Source of the DNA: Prevotella melaninogenica
Lineage (GTDB): Bacteria > Bacteroidota > Bacteroidia > Bacteroidales > Bacteroidaceae
Reading direction: 5' to 3'
Length of the DNA: 64,000 nucleotides
Assembly (NCBI RefSeq): GCF_013267595.1
Contig: NZ_CP054011.1
Coordinates: forward strand, 758,147 to 822,146
Each line of letters begins with the position of its first letter. Within the stretch, counting starts at the first letter, position 1. This document shows positions 8,260-18,120 of this stretch, piece by piece. The translations under genes and the position numbers were made by a program. The notes under the pieces are model-generated. The model made no database searches and had not been told where the DNA came from. It was given only the letters and a program-made list of their open reading frames with translations.

Positions 8260-8505
8260 AAAAATCATTACATAATTTCAGATAAAACCTCTATAAATAA
8301 CAACAAAAACACATATCAAAAGCAGGTTTGTAACTAAAAGAAAATCAGTTGGTTACAAAGTAGCACAAGAAAAGATGCTCAATTGGACTTCAAAAGGGCG
8401 TTAGTTAGACCTCAAAAGGGCATCTTTTGCAAGCCTATTAGGCGTCTTTTAGAAGCCAAAAGAGTATGTATCGACTTTAAAGCATATAAAAAATAGTTTA
8501 CAAAA
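8260..8505 (-). repeat. 22-bp ladder repeat, copy A (interrupted by the IS)
   Basis: On the minus strand four consecutive 22-bp units (8370-8391, 8392-8413, 8414-8435, 8436-8457) carry the core A-GACGCC-like/AACGCCC-like motif followed by TTTT. Homology with copies at 21077 and 57473 extends on both sides, from TTTTGTAAACTATTTT to AAATTATGTAATGATTTTT, about 246 bp in all. The IS1595 element sits at the outer edge of this copy. No gene is in this stretch. Confidence 0.8.
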
Positions 8506-8536
8506 CCAATGACATGAAAATACGTTATTTGTAAAA

Positions 8537-8587
8537 AACGCTCATATAGCATAACTGATAGATTCACCAGTTTGCTATATGAGCGTT
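8537..8587 (-). terminator. Terminator of the glycogen operon
   Basis: A 15-bp perfect stem (AACGCTCATATAGCA with its complement) with an inner AACTG/CAGTT pair, followed on the minus strand by a T run. It lies 20 nt beyond the GH57 stop codon. Confidence 0.88.
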
Positions 8588-8607
8588 AGGCGTATGTTAT
8601 AAAAGAC

Positions 8608-10053
8608 TTACTTAGCTTTCACTTCTTCAGCAACAGCCTTTACAGCTTTTTTAGCAGAAGTTTTCTTTACAGGTTTCTTTGCTGCAGTCTTTGATGTAGT
8701 AGCCTTCTTCGCTGACGATTTCTTCTCTAACTGCGCACGAAGTTTATCACCTTCAACTTCCAATTTGTCAACCTTTGCTTGAAGATTACTAATATCATTA
8801 GTTCTCATTTCAATCTCATCGCCCTGGTTGCGGATAGTGGTAAGCAAGCTATTCAACTCCTCATTATCAATATCAGCAGGATAAAGCGTATTGACACGAT
8901 TCAAGAAGTCGCCAAGAATATTCATATAATTGGTGAAGGCATCAAATGGACTATCATAGATACCACGATCCATTCCAACACGTGAAGGTTTGGTTGACAT
9001 AAAACGGAAGTTATCACTTGCCTGCAAATAGTCCCAGTCTTGATTGATACGTGGGTCGTTAGCAATACGTACACGATCAGCAATACTATACAACTTGTTA
9101 AAAGCTTCACGCTGCATTGGATTACCCAACCATGTGCTGACATCACGTTCTTCATCCATCCAACTCAAGGTATCTGGCACATAGAGATTGTCAACACTCT
9201 TCAATTTCATGCAAATTTCAGTTGGAGTAGAGAAGGTAATACCCTGCTGCTTAGCACAAACTGGTAACGCTTTGAAGAACTCAAGAATATTACTTGACAA
9301 TGGCTGTTCTATACCAAGTGCTGAAAGGTTCATAAAGATACCGATTACCTGCTCTTCATCTGGGAGTGCTGCAATCTGTGCCATATATGTATCAGCAAAC
9401 AATGGATAGCCATCCCAATCTGAATTATTGAAACGCAATGAGATATCATCACTCAACTTCACATCACGCAACAGAAGTTTTAAGTTAGGAGCAAGAGCAC
9501 AGTTATATACATAATGTGGACTCTTCCAACCCAAGACATGTTTTGCACCCTCTGTCAACATTCCCTTAAAGCCCATCTGAGAAGCTATCAAACCAATATC
9601 GTCACTATAAATAAGTGATGAGTTACGTAATATCTTTGGTGTCTGACCAAAGTATTCCTTAATCTTCTGAGCCTGACGCTTTACTTCAGACTTAAAGCTT
9701 TCCTCATTAGCTAATGATGCTAAACCATGAGAGTAAGGTTCTGCAAGAAATTCTACACAGCCTGTATTATTCAGTTCTTGCAGTTTGTCAAGCACCTGTG
9801 GAGCATGCATTTCAAGTTGCTCAATACCCACACCCGAAAGAGAGAAGGCTACCTTAAATGCTTTCCCATTGTCTTTAATCATCTGCAACAGCGTATCCAA
9901 TGCTGGCATATAGCTTCTCTCAGCGATTTCTGATACAGAACGTTCGTTCTCAAAATCGTCATAATAATAATGGTCGGTACCAATATCAAAGAAGCGGTAA
10001 CGTTTCAGATGAATTACCTGGTGTATCTCGAAATATAAACAGATTGTTTTCAT
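8608..10053 (-). CDS. Glycoside hydrolase family 57 alpha-amylase-like protein
   Basis: This encodes 481 residues. ICLYFEIHQVIHLKRYRFFDIG at the N-terminus and CVEFLAEPYSHGLASL (about residue 94 on) are hallmarks of GH57 alpha-glucan enzymes. The last 90 residues are unlike the catalytic fold: a heptad-like coiled coil (IRNQGDEIEMRTNDISN...LEVEGDKLRAQLEKK), then about 40 residues rich in Lys and Ala (SAKKATTSKTAAKKPVKK), resembling a histone-H1-like tail. It is last in an operon with the GT4 and GH133 genes, so it probably acts on stored glycogen in the cytoplasm. There is no signal peptide. Confidence 0.88.
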   Translation of the reverse strand: MKTICLYFEIHQVIHLKRYRFFDIGTDHYYYDDFENERSVSEIAERSYMPALDTLLQMIKDNGKAFKVAFSLSGVGIEQLEMHAPQVLDKLQELNNTGCVEFLAEPYSHGLASLANEESFKSEVKRQAQKIKEYFGQTPKILRNSSLIYSDDIGLIASQMGFKGMLTEGAKHVLGWKSPHYVYNCALAPNLKLLLRDVKLSDDISLRFNNSDWDGYPLFADTYMAQIAALPDEEQVIGIFMNLSALGIEQPLSSNILEFFKALPVCAKQQGITFSTPTEICMKLKSVDNLYVPDTLSWMDEERDVSTWLGNPMQREAFNKLYSIADRVRIANDPRINQDWDYLQASDNFRFMSTKPSRVGMDRGIYDSPFDAFTNYMNILGDFLNRVNTLYPADIDNEELNSLLTTIRNQGDEIEMRTNDISNLQAKVDKLEVEGDKLRAQLEKKSSAKKATTSKTAAKKPVKKTSAKKAVKAVAEEVKAK

Positions 10054-10101
10054 TATCTTTTTGTTTTAGTTTTAAAAAGGTTATTAGTACTCTCATGGCT
10101 T

Positions 10102-11370
10102 TTATTGCCAACCCAAGGTACGAAGGTAAAGTTCACGAATCCACGCACCAACCTTCTCCCATGTTATCTGGTCCACTTCCCGCTTACCCTCTACAGAGAG
10201 ATAATCGAAGAGGCTCTCATTATGACAAATGGAGTAAATAGCATCAGCAAGCGCATGAATATCCCAATAGTCTACCTTGATACAGTTGTTAAGAATTTCT
10301 GCACAACCGCTCTGTTTTGAAATGATACTCGGTGTACCACATTGCATTGCCTCCAAAGGAGAGATACCAAAAGGCTCACTGACAGACGGCATAACATAGA
10401 CATCAGAGGCCTTCAAACACTCGTAAACCTGCTTCCCACGCATAAAACCAGGGAAATGGAAACGGTCCGCAATACCTCTTTCAGCAGCAAGATAAATCAT
10501 CTGATCCATCATATCCCCTGAGCCTGCCATACAGAAACGAACGTTACGTGTACGATGTAACACCATATTGGCGGCCTCGACAAAGTATTCTGGCCCTTTC
10601 TGCATCGTCAAACGACCAAGAAAAGTAACAATCTTCTCCTTACCCTTATGGTCAGGACGTGGGATATCAACAATCTCCTGTGACAAAGGATAAACGGCAT
10701 TATGAACCGTAAACACTTTACGTGGATCCTGATGATACTGATTAATTACCGTCTGGCGTGTAAGTTCTGACACACACATAATGCAATCAGCATTATCCAT
10801 ACCATCCTTTTCTATACCATATACGGTTGGATTAACCTTACCACGTGAACGGTCGAAGTCGGTTGCATGTACATGAATACACAAAGGCTTACCTGACACA
10901 CGCTTGGCATGAATACCAGCAGGATAAGTCAACCAGTCATGTGCATGAATAATATCGAAATCATATGTACGTGCAACAACACCAGCAATAATCGAATAAT
11001 TATTAATTTCCTCGTGCAGATTGGAAGGATAACCTCCAGCAAAATCCATTGCACCAAGGTCGTTGACGTTCATATAATTGAAGTCGGCATAAATATGCTC
11101 ACGCAACTTGTAGTAAAGTTCTGGTGACATAATATTGCCAAGACGACTCTTTACATAATCATAACCCAATTCACGATAAGCGATAGGCACATGATTCATT
11201 GCTACAATCTCAGCATAAGTATGGTCTTCATCACCAAAAGGATGTGGCAAACAGAGAATCGTCTCAACATCACCCTGTGCATGCAGACCTTCTGAAATAC
11301 CAAAGTTAGCAGTTGCTAAACCACCATATACATGAGGAGGATACTCCCATCCAAACATTAAAACTTTCAT
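10102..11370 (-). CDS. Glycosyltransferase (GT4-like), probable glycogen synthase
   Basis: This encodes 422 residues. The N-terminus MKVLMFGWEYPPHVYGGLA is a glycogen/starch-synthase-like nucleotide-sugar transferase start. The C-terminal SEPFGISPLEAMQCGTPSII is the conserved GT-B sugar-nucleotide site, and VTFLGRLTMQKGPEYFVEAA begins the second Rossmann domain. It is placed between a debranching enzyme (14-nt gap) and a GH57 enzyme, so alpha-glucan synthesis is the natural role. The donor sugar cannot be read from sequence. Confidence 0.85.
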   Translation of the reverse strand: MKVLMFGWEYPPHVYGGLATANFGISEGLHAQGDVETILCLPHPFGDEDHTYAEIVAMNHVPIAYRELGYDYVKSRLGNIMSPELYYKLREHIYADFNYMNVNDLGAMDFAGGYPSNLHEEINNYSIIAGVVARTYDFDIIHAHDWLTYPAGIHAKRVSGKPLCIHVHATDFDRSRGKVNPTVYGIEKDGMDNADCIMCVSELTRQTVINQYHQDPRKVFTVHNAVYPLSQEIVDIPRPDHKGKEKIVTFLGRLTMQKGPEYFVEAANMVLHRTRNVRFCMAGSGDMMDQMIYLAAERGIADRFHFPGFMRGKQVYECLKASDVYVMPSVSEPFGISPLEAMQCGTPSIISKQSGCAEILNNCIKVDYWDIHALADAIYSICHNESLFDYLSVEGKREVDQITWEKVGAWIRELYLRTLGWQ

Positions 11371-11384
11371 ACCGGTTCCTCCTC

Positions 11385-13328
11385 TTAAAATTTATACTTT
11401 TCAAGTAATTCTAACGTACGAAGCACCTCAGCTACGTTCATGGCAAAGGAGATAGCCCCACGTCCATTAAACGGTGGATTACCGTCGAAGAGTTCGGGTA
11501 GTGTACTAAGACAATGATTAATCATCTCATCTTCATAACCTACTAACTGACGTTCTACAAAGCTCAGACGTGTCTGCTTATAAAGCTTCAAGCAGGCCTC
11601 AAGATAGAAGCCACCCAACCATGGCCAAGCTGTTCCTTGATGATAGGCAAGGTCACGCTGACTCTGTGGGCCAGTGTACATCGGGTTATATCCGCCACTC
11701 TTTGGAGAAAGCGAACGTAGTCCCTTTGGTGTGAGTAGCTCTCGTGTACAAACATCTAAGACTCCCCTCCTCTGCTTTTGGTCAAGTGGAGAATAATCAA
11801 GTGCTACAGCAAACACCATATTAGGGCGTACACTCCAGTCAACCATTCTACCATCAACATAGTCATAAAGGTAGCCATACTCATTGAGGAATGTTTCAAC
11901 AAATGAAACCTTACATTTCTCTGCAAGTGCATCAAGTTCGTTTGCACGCTCCTCATTGCCACTCTCCATCTCCATTGCGGCTGTAAAGCGTAGTACATTG
12001 TACCAAAGCGCATTAAACTCTACGATATACCCAGAGCGTGGAACAACTGGTTGACCATTATTCATGGAGTTCATCCATGTTATCGCCTCTCCCTTTGCAT
12101 CAGCATAGAGCAATCCATTCGTATCTAAAGTGAGGTTTGGATGCTTACTTGCTAAGAGATAATCAACGATATCACGAATCAAACCCATGTAGAGTTTTCT
12201 ACAACGCTCCTTACCAGCCTCCTTTGCATACTGCTGGATTGACCACACACACCAAAGAGGAACGTCTGGTTTATCCATCTCGTATATCTTCACGCTGAGC
12301 GGCTTACCTTCCATAAACTCACGTAATCCCTTTGCAGCTGTCTCCATTACCAGTTCGAAGTAATCTTGTTCTTCGATACTCAAAGTAAGTCCTGGTAAAG
12401 CAATAAACTGGTCACGAGCACGACACTTGAACCAAGGATAGCCTGCAAGAATATAACGCTCATCGTTCTTTGTACGATTATGGAACTGATGAGCAGCATT
12501 GACAAGGCAATGGAAGAAGTTATCACGTGGACTACGTGACTCCACTTCCTTGTCAAACAGATTCTTCAAAGTTGATGTACGACATTCTGCCGTTGATGCT
12601 GCAAAGACAATACTTTCGCCCTTGCTGATATTCATCTCAAAAAAACCAGGAACATAAAGGTCCTCATTAGAAGCATAACCACGCTCCTGCTCCTTTGGAT
12701 ATTCCAATCCACGATACCAGTAGGGTTCAAAGTGAAACTCATTCTTCTTTGAGAACTGCATAAAGAGCGATGGATAACCAGCATACATACACATGCTGAT
12801 ACCATTATCTACAACCTCATACGAACGATTAGCAGCACCATTTTCATGAGTGAACTGGCGAACACTACGAAAAGCAAGGAATGGGCGGAACTGCAAAGTA
12901 GTCTTTGAGTGAGCCTCTAATAAAGTATAACGGATTAAAATACGGTCTTCATAATGCTGGAAGACAACCTCTTTTTTTAACAAGACACCACCTACCCTAT
13001 AAAGCGTAGTTGGAACAGTATCACAGTCAAATTCACGAATATACTTATGTCCTTGTGGACTAAAGTTATTGCCCTGATACTTGTGCAAACCCAGATTGAA
13101 AGAGGCACCATGCTGAATGACGGTAGGGTCGAGCGAACTCAGCAGTACGTGATTCTCATCGTCCAGTTCAGGAACAGGAACAACAAGCAGTCCATGGTAC
13201 TTGCGTGTGTTACAGTCAACAATCGTCGAACAAGAATAGGCACCAGAGCGATTCGTTCGTAACAGCTCTCTGGGAAGCGAATCTTGAAGATTGGTCATCA
13301 GAGCTTTTTCAAATTTTAAGTAGCTCAT
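11385..13328 (-). CDS. Glycogen debranching enzyme (amylo-alpha-1,6-glucosidase, GH133-like)
   Basis: This encodes 647 residues. The N-terminal half (NRSGAYSCSTIVDCNTRKYHGLLV) matches the bacterial GDE N-domain. The C-terminal half is an (alpha/alpha)6 barrel with GYPWFKCRARDQFIALPGL, DTNGLLYADAKGEAITWMNS and GTAWPWLGGFYLEACL, expected at the hydrolase site. It removes alpha-1,6 branches of glycogen. It is first in the minus-strand operon GH133-GT4-GH57. A -7-like TATCTTTG (complement at 13404-13411) lies about 80 nt upstream. Confidence 0.92.
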   Translation of the reverse strand: MSYLKFEKALMTNLQDSLPRELLRTNRSGAYSCSTIVDCNTRKYHGLLVVPVPELDDENHVLLSSLDPTVIQHGASFNLGLHKYQGNNFSPQGHKYIREFDCDTVPTTLYRVGGVLLKKEVVFQHYEDRILIRYTLLEAHSKTTLQFRPFLAFRSVRQFTHENGAANRSYEVVDNGISMCMYAGYPSLFMQFSKKNEFHFEPYWYRGLEYPKEQERGYASNEDLYVPGFFEMNISKGESIVFAASTAECRTSTLKNLFDKEVESRSPRDNFFHCLVNAAHQFHNRTKNDERYILAGYPWFKCRARDQFIALPGLTLSIEEQDYFELVMETAAKGLREFMEGKPLSVKIYEMDKPDVPLWCVWSIQQYAKEAGKERCRKLYMGLIRDIVDYLLASKHPNLTLDTNGLLYADAKGEAITWMNSMNNGQPVVPRSGYIVEFNALWYNVLRFTAAMEMESGNEERANELDALAEKCKVSFVETFLNEYGYLYDYVDGRMVDWSVRPNMVFAVALDYSPLDQKQRRGVLDVCTRELLTPKGLRSLSPKSGGYNPMYTGPQSQRDLAYHQGTAWPWLGGFYLEACLKLYKQTRLSFVERQLVGYEDEMINHCLSTLPELFDGNPPFNGRGAISFAMNVAEVLRTLELLEKYKF

Positions 13329-13403
13329 GTCTTTTAAGGTTTATTGTTTGGTTTTTATTTGTCCTTTGGTAGAAGTCCTTACAGACTTTGCCGTTCGGCT
13401 CTT

Positions 13404-13411
13404 CAAAGATA
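13404..13411 (-). promoter_or_regulatory. Possible -7 box of the glycogen operon promoter
   Basis: TATCTTTG on the minus strand, 76 nt before the GH133 start codon. The -33 position reads ATG rather than TTG at 19-nt spacing, so the match is partial. Confidence 0.45.
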
Positions 13412-13600
13412 CAAATATTTTTCATAATGGCATCATAAAGTAAGATAATATTTACAATTATTAGTGTACAATAAAACATTCCTCTACAAGTCTCCCATTC
13501 TCATCTTCGAAATATTCAGTTTTCTTGTGTTTGCTGTTATAAAACTTAATAGGATGAGAAGGGTAATATGGCTCTTATTACAAATTTAATTTTAATTTAA

Positions 13601-13687
13601 TTTGCTGTCATTTTAACATTTCCATAGAACTAACTGTAAACTAATTTGTTAGCATCTCATATGAGATGACAGAAGTGACAGCAAATT
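13601..13687 (+). repeat. Small CTGTCA inverted-repeat element, copy 2
   Basis: It begins TTTGCTGTCATTTTAACATT and ends GACAGAAGTGACAGCAAA. Its ends pair, and an internal CATCTCATATGAGATG palindrome is present. The rest of 13412-13918 shows no gene or other feature I can support. Confidence 0.75.
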
Positions 13688-13918
13688 TGATTTTTCTTTC
13701 AACTGGCTTATCAGTGCTTGAACAGATTTAAACTGAACAGAAAATATCATATTACTCTTAAACCCAAATCACTCATTAGACCACCATATGTATATTTCTT
13801 ATTACCATGGTATCGTTTCCCAACCAAAAAAGAGCCTTTTTCAGAGTAAAATATAACGTTTTTCATAAAAACAATCTGCACTCATCCAAACAATAGATCG
13901 CAGAATATTTGGTACACA

Positions 13919-13975
13919 AGACCATGCGTGTTAAGTACCAACACCATGTGTGCGAAGCCTCCGCACATATTGTGC
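13919..13975. repeat. Three-palindrome array (22-bp period), copy 2
   Basis: Units AGACCATGCGTGT, ACACCATGTGTGC and GCACATATTGTGC are spaced by TAAGTACCA and GAAGCCTCC. It has the same 13+9 architecture as the copy at 928. It lies between two minus-strand transcription units. The open frame that crosses it is not gene-like. Confidence 0.82.
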
Positions 13976-14153
13976 GGGGCAATAAAACCTTAGCAAAAAA
14001 GGTAAGAAGGGAGTACTACTATCTCTATAATAAGAGAGAGAATGCCAATAAAACCTACTTACATGAGAACCCTTTGCTGAACACTCATAACCTGCATTCA
14101 ATATTTCTATAAGTAGTTTAGATAAAATCTATAACTATTTAAGAATAAAAAGG

Positions 14154-15092
14154 TTAATCGGGGATAAGGAAGTTAATAACTTCTTTCTCAACACCAATCG
14201 TAAACGTACCAATAGGCGTACCATTCAGGAGTCGACCATCAACACTGACTGGCGTGTGCTCAGCTATTTGTCCACTCAATTCCTGCGTTCTATATGGCAT
14301 CACATTACGATGATTTAATATCTTATCTCGCAACAAGAGATACATTCCTTCCATTGCTTGCCACAGTTTTGGCTGAGAAACGATGGAAACATCGAGCAGA
14401 CCATTATAAGGTACAGCATTCGGGGTCTGCCCATAACCCTGGGCATTACCAATACAAACAGTCATCAGACGCTGTTTTATACTATCTGCATTGATTTTCA
14501 GCGACATGAAATAATCCATACGCTGGAACATTAGTAGGAAGCAAGAGAGGATGAAGGAGATTGTGCGGGATATAAAAAGGTGGCGCAAACGGCGACGAAG
14601 ACTCATAATATTTGCCACCATACCAATGTTTACACAGTTAAGGAAATATCGACGGCAACGCTCATTCTTCTTATTCTCGTAGCGAATACAGCCAACATCT
14701 ACTCGTCTTACACGCTTCTGCTTGAGCCAAACAATCGTCTGTTCCAAGTGTGACTCATCGAAACCCCAGAAGTGTGCAAAGTCATTTAACACGCCATTCG
14801 GGATAACACCCAACGTAATACGCTCACGCTCTTCTGGTTCTAAGAGCATGAGATAGTTGACCGCATCATTTAACGCAGAGTCACCGCCATAGATAATAAT
14901 AGTTTTATAACCATTACTAATCAGCATCCGCACGAGTCTATCCACACTACGTGGATTCTCACTTTGCACCATATCATACTGTATGTTGTGTGCTTGCAGA
15001 CAGCGTTCAGCTTGTTCCCAACGCTTTACTGGATTACCAAGTAATCCTCCCTTCGGACAATAAATGATGCCCCATCTTCCTTCCTCTACCAT
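14154..15092 (-). CDS. Diacylglycerol kinase-family lipid kinase
   Basis: This encodes 312 residues. The DAGK catalytic fold is recognisable from IIIYGGDSALNDAVN (residues 66-79) and LGVIPNGVLNDFAHFWG. The usual GGDGT reads GGDSA, and GTGNDFAR reads GVLNDFAHF. The C-terminal part has GNAQGYGQTPNAVPYNGLLDV, as in YegS/BmrU proteins. It would phosphorylate a lipid at the membrane face. Its start overlaps the miaA stop by 7 nt (ATGGTAG), indicating translational coupling. Confidence 0.8.
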   Translation of the reverse strand: MVEEGRWGIIYCPKGGLLGNPVKRWEQAERCLQAHNIQYDMVQSENPRSVDRLVRMLISNGYKTIIIYGGDSALNDAVNYLMLLEPEERERITLGVIPNGVLNDFAHFWGFDESHLEQTIVWLKQKRVRRVDVGCIRYENKKNERCRRYFLNCVNIGMVANIMSLRRRLRHLFISRTISFILSCFLLMFQRMDYFMSLKINADSIKQRLMTVCIGNAQGYGQTPNAVPYNGLLDVSIVSQPKLWQAMEGMYLLLRDKILNHRNVMPYRTQELSGQIAEHTPVSVDGRLLNGTPIGTFTIGVEKEVINFLIPD

Positions 15093-16054
15093 AAGCTCAA
15101 TATTTCTTCAACTTTATCTTCCATCTTTTGTGCAGCATTTACCCAATGAATCGTAAAGCCACGACGCTCCATACCACGAAACCACGTCATCTGTCGCTTA
15201 GCAAACTGATGAATGGCGATTTCTAACTGTCGGAACATCTCATTGTAAGACAGCCTACCTATGAGATACTCTGTCACAAACTTATATTCTAAACCATAAT
15301 AGATAAGATCTTCTGCAGGTATACCCTGCTTCAGTAATCCTTCTATCTCGCCAACCATTCCTTCTTCAAGACGTGCTTTTAAGCGGTTGGTTATTTTCTT
15401 TCTTCGTGCTTCACGATCGATGTCTACACCTATTATTAATGAGTCAATTGGCGGACACCGCCGCTCTTCTGTTGGCTTTGTGAGATTATAGGTTTCTATC
15501 TCTATCGCACGAATAGCACGCTGACAAGAGTCAACATCCGTCTTGTTGTGCATGACGGAATGATTCTTTTTCTTCAGTTCAACCAACATTGCCGTCAATT
15601 CCTCAAGCGACTTTCCCTCTAACTCCTTACGCAATTCAGGATTCTGTGGCACTGGCGAAAGGCTATAACCCTTCAGCACAGCTTCAATATAAAGACCTGT
15701 ACCGCCGCAGAGAATAGGCAACACTCCCCTACTCCGTATATCTTCATAACTATCAAGGAAATCCTGTTGATAGCGAAAAAGATTATACTTCGTACCTGGT
15801 TCACATATATCTATAAGGTGATAAGGTATTGCATGCCCCTCAACTGTGTAATCAGCCAAGTCTTTACCCGTACCAATATCCATGCCACGATAGACCTGAC
15901 GGCTATCTGCACTGATGATTTCAGCGTTAAGCCGAGCAGCCAAATGTGCAGCAAGATCGGTCTTACCCGAAGCCGTAGGACCAAGAATGGTTATCATACG
16001 CTTGTCAAGAGCTATACCTGCAGCCGTACCCTCACCTATCTGTTCGTTCTTCAT
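15086..16054 (-). CDS. miaA: tRNA dimethylallyltransferase
   Basis: This encodes 322 residues. The P-loop ILGPTASGKTDLA (about residues 23-35), ISADSRQVYRGMDIGTGK and FPTILCGGTGLYIEA-like segments are diagnostic. It transfers a dimethylallyl group to A37 of tRNAs reading UNN codons. The first 19 residues precede the usual family start, and an ATG at 15997 begins exactly at MITILGPTASGKT, so the true start may be there. It is translationally coupled to the lipid kinase. Confidence 0.93.
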   Translation of the reverse strand: MKNEQIGEGTAAGIALDKRMITILGPTASGKTDLAAHLAARLNAEIISADSRQVYRGMDIGTGKDLADYTVEGHAIPYHLIDICEPGTKYNLFRYQQDFLDSYEDIRSRGVLPILCGGTGLYIEAVLKGYSLSPVPQNPELRKELEGKSLEELTAMLVELKKKNHSVMHNKTDVDSCQRAIRAIEIETYNLTKPTEERRCPPIDSLIIGVDIDREARRKKITNRLKARLEEGMVGEIEGLLKQGIPAEDLIYYGLEYKFVTEYLIGRLSYNEMFRQLEIAIHQFAKRQMTWFRGMERRGFTIHWVNAAQKMEDKVEEILSLW

Positions 16055-16075
16055 GTCGCAAAGATAACAAAAAAA

Positions 16076-16099
16076 TCCCTGCCAGCAAGCTGACAGGGA
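16076..16099 (-). terminator. Terminator of gapA
   Basis: A stem-loop TCCCTGCCAGC / CTGACAGGGA with one mismatch, followed on the minus strand by seven T residues. It lies 66 nt past the gapA stop and just before miaA. Confidence 0.88.
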
Positions 16100-16164
16100 C
16101 TATTATTTTATCCGTCAATCACTCTCTACGCAAGAGAGGATTGCAGATGACCTTCCGGTTGGTA

Positions 16165-17193
16165 TTACTTCAACTCTGCGAAGTACTTGATTGTACGAAC
16201 CATCTGAGAAGTGTAAGAGTTCTCATTGTCGTACCAAGAAACAACCTGTACCTGGTAGCAATCATCGCTGATCTTGCTTACCATAGTCTGAGTTGCATCG
16301 AACAAAGAACCAAAACGCATACCGATGATATCAGAAGAAACAATCTGATCCTCAGTATAACCGAAGCTCTCAGTTGAAGCAGCCTTCATTGCAGCGTTGA
16401 TACCCTCAACAGTTACGTCCTTACCCTTAACAACAGCAACGAGGATTGTTGTAGAACCTGTTGGAGTTGGAACGCGCTGTGCAGAACCGATCAACTTACC
16501 ATTCAACTCTGGGATAACGAGACCGATAGCCTTAGCAGCACCAGTTGAGTTAGGAACGATGTTGCAAGCACCTGCACGTGAACGACGGAGGTCACCCTTG
16601 CGCTGTGGACCATCGAGAATCATCTGGTCGCCAGTGTAAGCGTGGATTGTTGACATGATACCTGACTGGATTGGAGCATATGCGTTCAACGCAGCTGCCA
16701 TTGGAGCCAAGCAGTTTGTTGTACAAGAAGCTGCAGAAATAACAGTATCAGCTGCAGTCAAAGTCTTGTGGTTGGTATTGAAAACAACTGTTGGGAGATC
16801 GTTACCTGCAGGAGCAGAGATAACTACCTTCTTAGCACCAGCCTTGAGGTGAGCAGAAGCCTTCTCCTTAGATGTGTAGAAACCTGTACACTCGAGAACT
16901 ACGTCTACGTTGTTAGCAGCCCATGGGCAGTTAGCAGCGTCCATCTCAGCAGAGATCTTAATCTCCTTACCATCAACGATAATAGAATTCTCAGTAGCCT
17001 CTACAGTGTGCTTACCCTCACCGAACTTGCCAGCGAAACCACCCTGAGCGGTATCATACTTCAACAGATGAGCAAGCATCTTAGGACTTGTCAAGTCGTT
17101 AATTGCAACAACCTCATAACCTTCAGCCTCGAACATCTGACGGAATGCGAGACGACCAATACGGCCAAAGCCGTTAATAGCTACATTTACCAT
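16165..17193 (-). CDS. gapA: Glyceraldehyde-3-phosphate dehydrogenase, type I
   Basis: This encodes 342 residues. NAD-binding [12 protein letters not shown] at the N-terminus, the catalytic [12 protein letters not shown] with its Cys, and [15 protein letters not shown] at the C-terminus are intact. It catalyses the phosphorylating oxidation of glyceraldehyde 3-phosphate in glycolysis. It is monocistronic, with a terminator downstream and a -7-type box (complement of TATCTTTG at 17275-17282) about 80 nt upstream. Codon use is strongly biased, as expected for high expression. Confidence 0.97.
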   Translation of the reverse strand: MVNVAINGFGRIGRLAFRQMFEAEGYEVVAINDLTSPKMLAHLLKYDTAQGGFAGKFGEGKHTVEATENSIIVDGKEIKISAEMDAANCPWAANNVDVVLECTGFYTSKEKASAHLKAGAKKVVISAPAGNDLPTVVFNTNHKTLTAADTVISAASCTTNCLAPMAAALNAYAPIQSGIMSTIHAYTGDQMILDGPQRKGDLRRSRAGACNIVPNSTGAAKAIGLVIPELNGKLIGSAQRVPTPTGSTTILVAVVKGKDVTVEGINAAMKAASTESFGYTEDQIVSSDIIGMRFGSLFDATQTMVSKISDDCYQVQVVSWYDNENSYTSQMVRTIKYFAELK

Positions 17194-17274
17194 TTTACTT
17201 TAAATTATTTATAAAAGTTTATAAAAACGAATTTCTTTTTACCTCCTTATAGAAGATTTTCTATCTTACGATTG

Positions 17275-17282
17275 CAAAGATA
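17275..17282 (-). promoter_or_regulatory. Probable -7 box of the gapA promoter
   Basis: TATCTTTG on the minus strand. The -33 position 20 nt further reads CTG. It is followed by an 82-nt leader to the gapA start. Confidence 0.55.
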
Positions 17283-17468
17283 CAATTTTTTTTTTATTTT
17301 TGCAGCCGCTTAGCGTATTAATTATTATAAAAAATAACTTGTTTCGCACACATAGGCAATTCTATGCAATCTAACAAACCAAGATTGCAAAGTCTATATA
17401 ACAAAAGAAAGGGTATTAGTATAAAAACACAAGACAAACAAACAAACAAATTAACAACAAAAATAATT

Positions 17469-17894
17469 ATGAGCAAACTTATTCAAGAATTCAAGGAATT
17501 TGCAGTAAAGGGTAATGCCGTTGATATGGCTGTCGGTGTAATCATCGGTGGTGCTTTCGGCAAGATTGTTTCATCTATCGTTGACGATATCATCATGCCT
17601 CCTATCGGATGGCTTATCGGTGGTGTTAACTTCTCAGACTTGAAATGGACACTGCCTGCTGTAGAGATACCTGGTGTAACTGCCCCTGCGCCAGCTACCA
17701 TCAACTATGGTAACTTCTTACAGACATTGCTTGACTTCATTATCATCGCTTTCTGCGTATTCATGATGGTAAAGGGTATCAACAAGCTTTCTAAGAAGAA
17801 GGAAGAGGAACCAGTAGCTCCTGCACCTGACCCAGAGCCAACTAACGAGGAGAAACTTCTCTCTGAGATTCGCGATTTGCTGAAGAACAAGTAA
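17469..17894 (+). CDS. mscL: Large-conductance mechanosensitive channel
   Basis: This encodes 141 residues from ATG 17469. [35 protein letters not shown] is the classic N-terminal amphipathic helix plus TM1. TM2 is [21 protein letters not shown], followed by an acidic/proline cytoplasmic tail and a C-terminal helix. It opens under membrane tension to release solutes. An open frame extends 35 codons upstream, but those residues are unlike MscL and were not included. Confidence 0.95.
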   Translation: MSKLIQEFKEFAVKGNAVDMAVGVIIGGAFGKIVSSIVDDIIMPPIGWLIGGVNFSDLKWTLPAVEIPGVTAPAPATINYGNFLQTLLDFIIIAFCVFMMVKGINKLSKKKEEEPVAPAPDPEPTNEEKLLSEIRDLLKNK

Positions 17895-17921
17895 GCAACT
17901 ATCTGAAATACAGATACAATC

Positions 17922-17952
17922 AGTCCGAAGATTCTTAATGATTCTTCGGACT
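17922..17952 (+). terminator. Terminator after mscL
   Basis: A 10-bp stem AGTCCGAAGA with its complement around an 11-nt loop, then TTTTG. Confidence 0.85.
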
Positions 17953-18120
17953 TTTGTATTGACATCAACACTAATCTCCTTTCATTGAGATTACCGAAAA
18001 ACTTTGCATCCCACCTATCTTCTATTCTAATATCAGCCTTCTAATGCAACTAAAAACGATGCATCAAAACAATAAACCTTCCCCTTTATTCGGACAACAA
18101 AGTATTGTCCCCAAATTTTC

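Noticed and set aside
13909..14112. Open frame of 67 residues on the + strand
   Set aside because: Its start lies inside another copy of the three-palindrome array. No homology-like features or start signal.
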